This document shows positions 55,852 to 64,000 of a stretch of DNA of 64,000 nucleotides, in pieces (the stretch's first letter is position 1; the number at the start of each line of letters is the position of its first letter). Below the pieces are notes generated by a model that did no database searches, was not told the origin of the DNA, and saw only the letters and a list, made by a program, of their open reading frames with translations. This DNA comes from Rhodosporidiobolus odoratus (taxonomy: Eukaryota; Basidiomycota; Microbotryomycetes; Sporidiobolales; Sporidiobolaceae). The stretch covers positions 434,001 to 498,000 of the forward strand of contig JAOANU010000017.1 of assembly GCA_034387635.1 (NCBI GenBank), written 5' to 3'. The position numbers and the translations under genes are program-made.

Positions 55852-57045
55852 ATGGCTGTGAGAGGTTGATCCGACTCATATCTGCTATACTGTACGTGCT
55901 AACCTGTCTTTCCCCGCAGTCCTTTTATCTCTTCCCCCTGGACTCGTCGCCCACACAGTCAACCTCGCTAGCACGCCTGACGAAGAACCGACTCGGGCGA
56001 AACGCGCCGACACCTTGCTCAGCCTGTTCTCGATGACCCGAAAGCTTGTTCGCCCCGCCAGCCAACTTCTCTATTCTCAGGCCTCGGTTTTCGCGAAGCA
56101 CCTCGATGCCTACATTGCCGGGCTGGCGCAACAGGCGGGACTGCGTGTAGATAGGCTGCACATTGACGGACGGAAGGCCTCCGAGACCGCGAGTGACGCA
56201 GAAGCCGAGGCAAGTTTGGAACTTGCTTTGCAACGGGCGCGGCCTCAAGTGTTGGTTAAGACCCGTTACGAGCTCGATGGCATTGGTCCTGAAATGGAGG
56301 ATAATGGACCGCGTAGGTCTCTTCTTACCTCTAGTTGTCGTACTGAACCACCGTCCCAATTTTCAGAATCGACCACGACCCTCGTCCTTTCTTGGTGCTC
56401 TGTGCTTCAGTCATCGGTATCAGACACCGAGAGGTTCCGTCTTACATGCTGCGACGTCTTGGCCTATATTACAGCGTGGTCGAAGTACCTGGCCATCTCT
56501 TCACATCGAGCGATTTTCCCAACCTGCGGACTTTTGCCATCGACTCGGACTGTACGCAACAAACACCGCATTCAGGCCCTCTACTCGAGTAATGTCGGGC
56601 AGACTTTCCTCTTATCGCCCAACTCAAAGCCCTTTCCTGGGTTGCAGTTCCATCGGCCGGAAATGCCGGCCCTTGCGAAGTCCTCAGTGTCGATGCACAC
56701 TGCCTCTTGGTTGGTAGCGACCCTCTCCCCTCCTCTCTCAGAGTCTTACGGGTCGTCGACCGCTCCCGCGACCCGCGCTTAGCCGAATTCATAGCGGATT
56801 GCGACCCCTTGAAAGCGATTGTTCCCCTCCTCATCGGCCCAAAATTCCCACCTGATCTTATGAGACTTCACCTGGTGGAGCCTCCCCCCGCGGACGCATA
56901 CATGGGCAAGTGGCTGGACCTGTGGTGCGAGAGGCAGGGAGTGTCTTTCACCTGTTCGTCGTCGACGGATCTGTCGGCTTACTGCGACCCTTCATTTTGG
57001 CGTTTCCTGGACAATGTGTGGGACAGGCTGGGATTGGATGTGTAG
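55852..57045 (+). pseudogene. F-box-like gene with one in-frame stop
   Basis: Exon 1 MAVR splices (55867-55919) to VLLSLPPGLVAHTVNLASTPDEEPTR and a helical region (LLSLFSMTRKLVRPASQLLYSQASVF) with the organisation of the other F-box-like loci. An intron ending at 56366 joins EMEDNG to IDHDPRPFLVLCASVIGI. The last exon keeps one frame to TAG at 57043-57045: YMLRRLGLYYSVVEVPGHLF, FPNLRTFAIDSD, PSSLRVLRVVDRSRDPRL, and PPDLMRLHLVEPPPADAYMG, an irregular leucine-rich region. The single defect is TAA at 56590-56592 within PLLE*CRADFPLIAQLKAL. This is either a young pseudogene, a sequencing error or an unseen intron. It is the best preserved of the four F-box-like loci here. Confidence 0.55.
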
Positions 57046-57315
57046 AGCTGCTGGGTGGACGGCCGGTTGGATGGCGGGGACCGAGGCTCGCCCCTCCGCG
57101 GTACCACGAAGCTTGCTTGCTTTTGTTTGTTTCGTCGCGTGCCCTGCTCGAGGCAGCGCTCAGAGAGTCCATACTGCCTCTGACCCGCTCACGTTGTGGC
57201 CGGTGCGATCGGTCAAGCCCAGCCAAGTCTCAACCTCAGCGGGAGGAAAAGCAGGAAGCAGAGAACGGCAGAGAGAGCTCAAACTTTCGACTTGCCGCAT
57301 CTTCGCCGCTGCTGA

Positions 57316-58975
57316 CTACAACCCCACCCCTCGCGGCGACGACGTCCCCGTGGGTGGACCAGGACTCGGTCTCGCCCCATCGGCCGGTGTCCCATTGGGC
57401 GCAACTTTCCTCTTCTTCGGCCTGGCCAAACCTGTACCTCCTCCTCCGTTTGCTCCACCCCCGGCTCCGATCGGTCGAGCGCCGAATCCGAGACGTTTGA
57501 GGGTTGACATTGGGAATTTGGTACTGCGGAAGAGGGAGCGGGTGGTTAGGGGGGCAAGAATCATCCGAGGTAGACAGAAAAGAACTGCGCGAGGGACGGG
57601 GCATACCGACATGTGGAACAAACTGGTAAAGGTGCGCAGAAGACTGGAAGCAAAAAAGATTGGAATGTGAGTTTTCATCTCTGATGCGCCGTCGAGGCGA
57701 GAAGGAGGAGACAGCAAGTCGATGAACAGCTTACTTGACAAGCAGACGGAGCAGACATAGCCGATGTCGACAATCTTTCGATGGCAGAAACAGGCTGCTC
57801 GCAGGTCGACCGCTTGTTGAGCAGGGAGGTTGAGGTTGCGAGCGGCTGGTGGAGAAGGAAGGAAACCCATCTGCGCGAGCGAGGGCTTAGTCGTGAGTCA
57901 TGTAAGAGGTATGGGTATGGGAAACGGACGAACCATCAGGTACTGCAGCAGTCCCGCTCGTCGTTGTAGCCGGTAGTAAGATCCGGAAGTTAGGTGACAA
58001 GCTTGTTGAAGGAATACGGCATCCGAGCCGTAGAGCTTCAGCACATCGATCTGAATGCTCTACAGACATGAGAGTGCATCAGTCGAGGCTCAGCTGAGCG
58101 GATGCTGTCGTACTGGAAAGCCCATTGTCGCCAGGGTGGGAACAAGTAGGAGAATGGGCCCAGAGCGTACCGATTTCTGAGCGGTAAAGATGCAGTTCAT
58201 GATTGGGACATACTGCGAACTTGCATCTGGCGTAACGCTGAGGATGACTATCCGAGGCTTGGCTTTTCGGGAAGAGGTTGCTGGGGTCGTCGTGGAGGTT
58301 GCGGTCGAAAAAGAGAGGTCGGTCATGGTCGACAATCGATTGATGTCTGTAGGTACGAGCCACGGGTGTTAGAAATCAATGAAAGCGGGTCTGGCTCGAC
58401 GAGGTAAGGAAACGTACGACACAAGGCCATCGACAGGGCGCCAACAAGGTTTACCCCGCCATCCGCTTCTTCCGGCATATCGGCCATCATCTGCTTGACG
58501 CCCTCTGCGAGCTGCTCGTCCACAAGGCGGAACTGCTGGTAGATATTGCTGTCGGCGGTTGCGGATGAGGTGGAAGCGGTGGAAGAGCTGGAAGAAGGGA
58601 AGAGATGCGACGAATAGAGCTGGCGGCTACGGGCATTCGGTGTTAGCGTGTAAGGTCTGAGGTGGCGAGTCACTAGGTCGTTCATGAGACGGTTCTGAGG
58701 GCCACACACCTCTTGCCAGGACCCGCTGCAAATACGGCGATTTCGTTTTCGTGGCGCAAGGCAAGATGGGCGTTACACAGGACGAGGACGTGATCGAGCG
58801 CGTCTTTGAGCGCGAGCAAGTCTGTCGATCCGGGGGCAGCTACGGCTGAGGCTGCCCATGCCACCGGATTGAGGTCGAGCTGTGGGGGAAAAGGATGAGT
58901 AAGGGGAGGACGCTGAGAGGAGATAAGGCGTACGATCAGACACAATAAGTCTCCTGTAGCCCCCTGAGTAGCCAT
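57316..58975 (-). CDS. TFB4: TFIIH core subunit TFB4 (p34 / GTF2H3)
   Basis: Part of the TFIIH core used in RNA polymerase II initiation and nucleotide excision repair. Exons in order: [26 protein letters not shown] (the start of the von Willebrand A-like domain), [24 protein letters not shown], then [82 protein letters not shown], and the C4-type zinc finger ([20 protein letters not shown] followed after an intron by a second Cys pair and [12 protein letters not shown]). A Gly/Pro-rich tail ends at TAG 57316. Intron joins were checked by continuity with the family. About seven introns. Confidence 0.92.
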
Positions 58976-59057
58976 TCTAGCAGTACAGGGTGATAGTAGC
59001 GGTGTTTGTGGGGTCAAGATGAGGCCATGAGGTTTGTTCATCAACCTGTCGCTCTGT
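58976..59057. promoter_or_regulatory. 82-bp bidirectional promoter between TFB4 and the next gene
   Basis: The two divergent start codons (58975 minus, 59058 plus) are only 82 bp apart, so both transcription starts and core elements must overlap or sit inside the neighbouring 5' exon. Confidence 0.5.
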
Positions 59058-61016
59058 ATGCCTCAACAACCATCGCGAGACAAAGCGAGACCTATTACCA
59101 GCTTCAGCTTTGCGCCATCAACAGCACCACTAGGACAGCAGCCCCCCAAGAAGCGTTCGACGGTACCGGGGACGTCATTTAGCGGGGACAGAGCGGACAA
59201 GGGAGAAGGCAGCTCAACGCATGGGACACCGAGCGAGCGGGATACAGGACTGTCTGGGAGGAAGGTGAGCGCAGCGCCTAGGTCGGCATCGGCGAGCATG
59301 AAGCGTGAGTGACTTTTCTTTCCACGTTCAATCGCTGATGGTTCTCTTGTTCAACAGCTCTCACAAGCTTCGCACCCCTTCCGCGCACTGGTACCGGTCG
59401 AGACAAAGTACCTCCACCGCATTCGACCTCGAAAGGGCTGGCACCGCTCGCGCCACCGCCTCCTCGACCTTCTACCGCAAGACCCGAATTCGTCCCCGCT
59501 GCTCTTCCACCTCCGCAAAAGAAGCAGAAGCGACTTCTCGCAACAGAAGAAGACCTAGAAGAGTGGCAAATCACGGGAAAGTCAGAGGTCAAGGTGGACA
59601 AGGGAAAAAATCGAGAAGATGCAGTTACAGAAGATGCTGGCATGAGGCGGGAGGAGCATCCGCACGAAATAAGCAGCACGGCACCCTTCCATCTCCCGCA
59701 ATGAAACGGGCTATCCTGACCTTGAGCGTGACGCAGGTCGACCACCTCGCAAACACCCGGAGCGAGGCCCTCCAATCGCGAAACTCGCTGCTCGACCATT
59801 GACCGCTACTTCCGGCGTCTTCGCCCCCGCCGCTGAAACCTCCAAGGCAGTGGCATCTGCGGTCTCTCGCCCTTCTCCCCTTCCACGACCTTTGCATACC
59901 CTCGCAGCCATGTCTCCATTTCCCGCCGCAGCTTCAACACCCTCGAAGCTTCCCTCCTCTTCTCATTCTACCCCGGTTACCAAGCTCTTCGGCCAACTCC
60001 TCACTCCCGTAAAGAAGGAGGTCGAAGACAAGGAGCCCATCGAGGCCAAGAGCATTCTTGCTTTACAGCCGCTGTTACCGCCAGCTGTACCGCCGAGCGA
60101 GGACGAAGCGCTCGAGGGGGGCGAGAATTGGAGCCCAGGCAAGAAGGGAAAGCGTGGCGGCTACCTCCTGTGCGTCTATGCCCAGTATGGCCTTCAACCC
60201 GATCAAAACTATCTTGATCGATGCTGACTTTCTTGCCATGCTTTGCGTCATTCCCTTGACAGGTCCGGCATAGCTTCTCGCGCCGCCCACCTCCTCAACT
60301 CGGCCAAAACGGATCAAATTCTGTGGCTGCACGACCTCTCTCGGTCGCTCAGCTCGCTTGACCTTCCCGCTCCGGTATCGCTGCTCGCCGAGGTTGCCCC
60401 CCCTGCAGTCCGATTGACGATACTGTCCATCCCCACATCTTCTTCATCGACCTCCTCTGACCCCTATGTAGGAAGCCGAGGCGGCCAACGGACACTTCTC
60501 GCTCATTGCAAACTGGAACTTGACGATCTACCTTCTTCAGCCGAGGCAACCTCAACCAACCTCCCGGAACCACGGCGCGACCTCGTCGGTCCTGTTCTCT
60601 TCTCCCTTCATTCTTACCCTACCTCGAGTTCCACCCTCCCTCCTCCTTCACCGATCAGAAAGGGCGCCGGTACAACTCAGCAGAAGAAGGACGAAGCCCG
60701 TCGCCATTTGTACGTCCCGACGAACCCACACGATCTCGAACGCTTTCTGGCCCGAGATGGCGGGAAGGGCGCTGAGGTTTGGGTGTATGAACCTTTTTTT
60801 CCGGTTGATCTCTTGCCGGAACCGGTCATCGGCGAAGTTGGTTCGTCAATCTCCATTCCCGGGGTCACCGCAGAGCGTAGAGACGAGCCGGACGGTGACG
60901 GGGTAGAGTGGGATGAGGATTTACAGCAGAAGAAGGAGGAGGAGCGGAAACGAGCCAAGGAAGCGGAACGGAGAAGGAAGGCACTTGTTGTAGGGAGGTT
61001 TGCGGTGCTTGTATGA
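59058..61016 (+). CDS. Uncharacterised, mostly disordered protein
   Basis: ATG at 59058 (MPQQPSRDKARPITSFSF). The N-terminal 300 residues are Pro/Ser/Lys-rich and read as disordered (PKKRSTVPGTSF, RSASASMKR, LLATEEDLEEWQITGK, TPVTKLFGQLLTPVKKEVE). A more ordered part follows an intron at about 60170-60262: GIASRAAHLLNSAKTDQILWLHDLSRSL, VRLTILSIPT, AHCKLELDDL, then LYVPTNPHDLERFLARDGGKGAEVWVYEPFFPVDLL. The end is a charged helix (EEERKRAKEAERRRKALVVGRFAVLV) with TGA at 61014-61016. I recognise no family. The basic/Ser-rich make-up and divergence from TFB4 hint at a nuclear role, which is inference only. One splice near 59700-59730 is uncertain. Confidence 0.6.
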
Positions 61017-61632
61017 ACGCCAAGAGAACTACCAGGTGCGCTCTCCGTGTCGACATTATGTACTCGCAGGACGAAACAAGGTCTGACGATCTACATATTT
61101 GCTTTTCTATCAGTCTGCGTCGGTCTACTGCAATCTGTTACTTGTGACACTGGCCCCCTGGCACTACTTCCAGCCAAGCCCCTTTCTGACGCATCGACGC
61201 GTCAGGAGGGTGCCAGACCGCGTTGTGCGACCAGCCGTGAAAAGAACAAGCGGGGACGCCGGCGGGAGGGTGAGGAGGCGGTCGATGAGCTCGTCCGAAA
61301 GGGACATCAGGCTCTGCGAGCGTAGCTAGGACCGTAAGAGACCTGCATCACCCATTGTCAGCCTCGCACGAGCGGCTGTCGCCCCCATTGTCGGTGGAGA
61401 ACTTGAAAAGGATGAAGATTGCGCAAGACCCGCTACGCCTCGGATGGGCCCGAAAAAATCACGAGCTAGGAGACGTACTAGTATTACCTGGTAATGCCAG
61501 CCTACCTATAACATTCCAAGTGGTTGTGAGGAGGAGCCGGACAATCAACGTTATTCAAAAACGCTAGCCAATCTCCCCTCTTACAAACCTCAGTCACCTC
61601 ACTTCCGCCTGTACGGTTCTAATTGGGCCATA
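61017..61632. other. Intergenic upstream of the zinc-cluster gene
   Basis: About 615 bp; short open frames without motifs. A further 3' exon of the upstream gene near 61036 cannot be excluded. Confidence 0.4.
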
Positions 61633-64000
61633 ATGGCTTACGAGCATCATCATCAATCACCTGTACAACCTCACAAACGCTCCTTAGCCGACGTCGACTC
61701 GAAGCCAGCCTTCCCCCACACCTCAAACGGCGCAATCGCTTCAACTTCCAATGACGGAGCTTTGCAACCCCCGAAGAAGCGGATCACGAGACGAAGGGTC
61801 ATCTTGTCGTGCAAGAATTGTACTAGCCGGTGAGCTCGCTGTATTGCTTTTCATCCCTTATCGTCGCTGAACGAATATCATCCACAGAAAGATCCGCTGT
61901 GAGCGAGAAGGCGGTCCGGGAACCCCTTGCAAGGCTTGTGAGAAGCGTGGAGATGCCACTACTTGCGACGCCGGCGCCCAGTCGAACCAACTCCGACAAT
62001 CCTTACCTTCTTCCGCCGAGCCTCCTGTCCACTCCAGGTGCGCTTTCTTTTCTCCCTTCACACTCAATCGCTTATTGCTGTACTGATGGTGTCCCTGCAC
62101 GGCCAGTGCTGGCTGCGCAGACCATCGTGCAGATCTCGAACGTCGCCTTTCAGTCCTCGAAGCGGCTCTCCTTCATAACGCACCCGACAGCGCATTCTCC
62201 TCGCCCGGCGAGCATGGACGGTCCGAGACGCAGGAAGGACCAGATTCTGAGACGGAGGACGCGGCAATGACACTGGAGGACATCGGTGCGTTTGTTGCTG
62301 CGATACTTACGGCTTCGAGCGTCGCTGACCTTCCCACTCTGGCATTCTCCGCACCATCGTGCACAGCCGTCAACGTGCGGGTATCGAATTCGCAAGGCCC
62401 TCGTCGAACAGCTTCTGCTCGCCTCTCGTCCACTCCAGCTACTCCCTACGCCCCTCTTCCGCCCAACGCCGGCCGATCCAGGGAAATGACTTCGCTCCTT
62501 GTACCTGAAATCTCCAGGCGATTTCGTGGCGTATTGGCAGACCTGTACGAAAGTATGCCGTCGCGTCCAAAGATGGACTGGCTTGTGGCGCATTACTGTT
62601 CCAGCGTTTCTTGGTTTTGGGTCGGTACGTCGGGATGCCACTACCCGAATTCAACCGGAACCCAGCCTGACGCGGCACATCTTTCCGCAGCACATCATCA
62701 GCCAATTTTCCTGGGCGAGTACGACGCTTTCCACCTCCTTCTGCAGGAAGGTCGACAATTCGAGATCGACCCGCTTTGGATAGCAACGCTGTTCCTCACC
62801 CTAGCACATTCTGCGAACTCTCTCGACTACCTCCCTCCCGGCTCACCTTTCACCCCTTCCGAGCTCGTCGCCTACGTACCCGCTTTCTTCGAAGCCGCCC
62901 GAGCAGCTCTCGATTGCGGAGATGCCTTTGGCTCAGCCAAGCTGCGCGCCGTGCAAGCTATCGTTCTTCTCGCACCTCTCTCGCTCAACTCAGGCAACCC
63001 GGTGCTAGTCGATGTACTTATTCCGTATCTGGCGGCGGGGATTAGGCTGTGTCAGCAGCTGCAGCTGGATACGCTGGGGAATGACCCGAAGAAGATGCCT
63101 TCGGATGATCCGGCGTTGCCAACAGGTTCGAGCACGTTGAAGAGGGAGATGGCAATTCGACTGTTTCAGGCCCTGTCGCATATCGACCAGGTTACCTTTC
63201 GCTGTCGACCTGTTATGCCTCTTCCCCTTGGTACGCGACCGCTATTCTCGCACATCCGTCAGAGCCCTCCGTCTACCCTCCACTCCTGGTGCTGACCCTG
63301 ACCGTGGGCTTTTCGCAGTCGATTGTAGCATGCCCGGCAACTTTTCCGACAACGACCTTCTCCCCGACGCGATCACATCGCCTCAACCGACCAATGTTCG
63401 CACTATTTCCGCCTACGAGACCCTGCGCTTCCGCGTCGGTATCATTCAGCGCCAGTATCACGACCAGATCGTCCTTGAGCCGGGTTATGACTATTCGACC
63501 GTTTTGCAGTTGGACGCAGATCTGCGGTATGGACTATCTGTTCCTCCCAGCCTCTGCGGTGACTGATCCCCTCACACACAGGTCTGTCATGGCCGAGTAT
63601 GACCTCGAACGCCCGGAACCAAACGAAACTACGACACTTTTCTGGGCAAGAATCTTCTCGCTTCAAAATTGCCACATTCGCCGCATACGATTTCACCGGC
63701 CTTGTACGTTCTTCTTTGCTGATCTTTCGCCGAGACGAGACTAATAGGTTTCTCGCCGCCAGTCATGAGTCGCGGTTATCGGGAAACGACTTTCCGCAAA
63801 TCCACTGATGCGGCGCTGGGTAGCGCACGGGTGGTACTTGAGATGCAGAAGGAGCTGGATCGGACCAACGCTCCGCTGGTCAAGGATTGGTGCGCGACGA
63901 GCTCCCTCCCTTGCGCTGCAGAAGGTCAGGATAACACACTCCCCTGCAGCTATCAACTCAACCATCTTCAGGTGGCCATCGTCTGCCTCTTCCTCGACAT
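61633..64000 (+). CDS. Zn(II)2Cys6 fungal transcription factor (3' end cut by window edge)
   Basis: ATG at 61633 (MAYEHHHQSPVQPHKRSLAD). Residues about 45-95, across an intron at about 61830-61887, form the zinc cluster: RVILSCKNCTSRKIRCERE, then PCKACEKRG and a final Cys in ATTC, giving the six-cysteine pattern C-x2-C-x6-C-xn-C-x2-C-x6-C. After a linker come the middle homology (fungal-specific transcription factor) region: VPEISRRFRGVLADLYESMPSRPKMDWLVAHY, FLGEYDAFHLLLQEGRQFEIDPLWIATLFLTLA, VPAFFEAARAALDCGDAF, AVQAIVLLAPLSLNSG, LIPYLAAGIRLCQQLQLDTLG, MAIRLFQALSHIDQ, then SAYETLRFRVGIIQRQYHDQI. The frame remains open at 64000. Targets are unknown. Confidence 0.87.

Noticed and set aside
61355..61567. 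70-codon plus-strand frame
   Set aside because: No motif, no splice signals, and it lies in the probable promoter of the zinc-cluster gene.
1..64000. tRNA, rRNA or CRISPR loci
   Set aside because: Visual search for T-arm/B-box patterns, rRNA-like conserved blocks and regularly spaced repeats gave nothing convincing; GTTCGA occurrences lay in coding or intron sequence without a matching acceptor stem.

Overview
This is a eukaryotic window. Genes are broken by many short GT-AG introns (about 50-110 nt), intergenic gaps are small, GC is moderately high, and the proteins are typical fungal housekeeping families. The intron-dense but compact layout, and basidiomycete-type versions of HOG1, SET2, MID1 and MEP/AMT, suggest a basidiomycetous yeast, most likely Pucciniomycotina/Microbotryomycetes (Rhodotorula/Rhodosporidium relatives). 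The taxonomic call is inference. Coordinates are start codon to stop codon and introns lie inside them. I checked many splice joins by hand by requiring the frame and family motif to continue, but terminal exons of the less familiar genes are less certain.

Layout. 0-6 kb: SET2 H3K36 methyltransferase (-, cut by the left edge), divergent from RNA polymerase I subunit A49 (+). 6-7.5 kb: a broken F-box-like gene, then a 35-nt poly-G run. 7.5-16.8 kb: an intact MYND-finger gene (+), HOG1 MAP kinase (-), then a degenerate tract holding a relic of a type II 3-dehydroquinase and a clearly broken paralogue of the MYND gene. 16.8-21 kb: a bifunctional mitochondrial lysine-ketoglutarate reductase/saccharopine dehydrogenase and another F-box-like fragment. 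21-25.5 kb: MID1 calcium-channel subunit and a KES1/OSH4 oxysterol-binding protein (both -). 26.6-36 kb: NHP6-type HMG-box protein, a 7-8 TM protein, a METTL16-type RNA m6A methyltransferase, a 6-pyruvoyl-tetrahydropterin-synthase-like protein lacking the catalytic residues, and a SAP-like/multi-TM protein. 36-48.6 kb: LSB5-like VHS/GAT adaptor, MEP/AMT ammonium transporter, a second broken F-box-like gene, and the ER chaperone LHS1/GRP170 ending in KDEL. 49.5-57 kb: mitoribosomal mS41, a small unknown ORF, a GDS/PC-esterase-like membrane protein between two ~340-bp direct repeats, a single-TM protein with a 21-bp duplication over its start codon, and a fourth F-box-like gene with one nonsense codon. 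57-64 kb: TFIIH subunit TFB4, divergent from an unknown gene with only 82 bp between start codons, then a Zn(II)2Cys6 transcription factor cut by the right edge.

The genes do not form one pathway; this is ordinary gene-dense fungal chromosome. The unusual material is a decaying accessory layer (four damaged F-box-like loci, a MYND pseudogene, a dehydroquinase relic), homopolymer tracts and direct repeats between conserved genes, plus individual oddities: a fused LKR/SDH, a catalytically stripped PTPS-like fold, and a GC-AG intron inside the SAM motif of METTL16. I saw no tRNA, rRNA, CRISPR or complete transposon.
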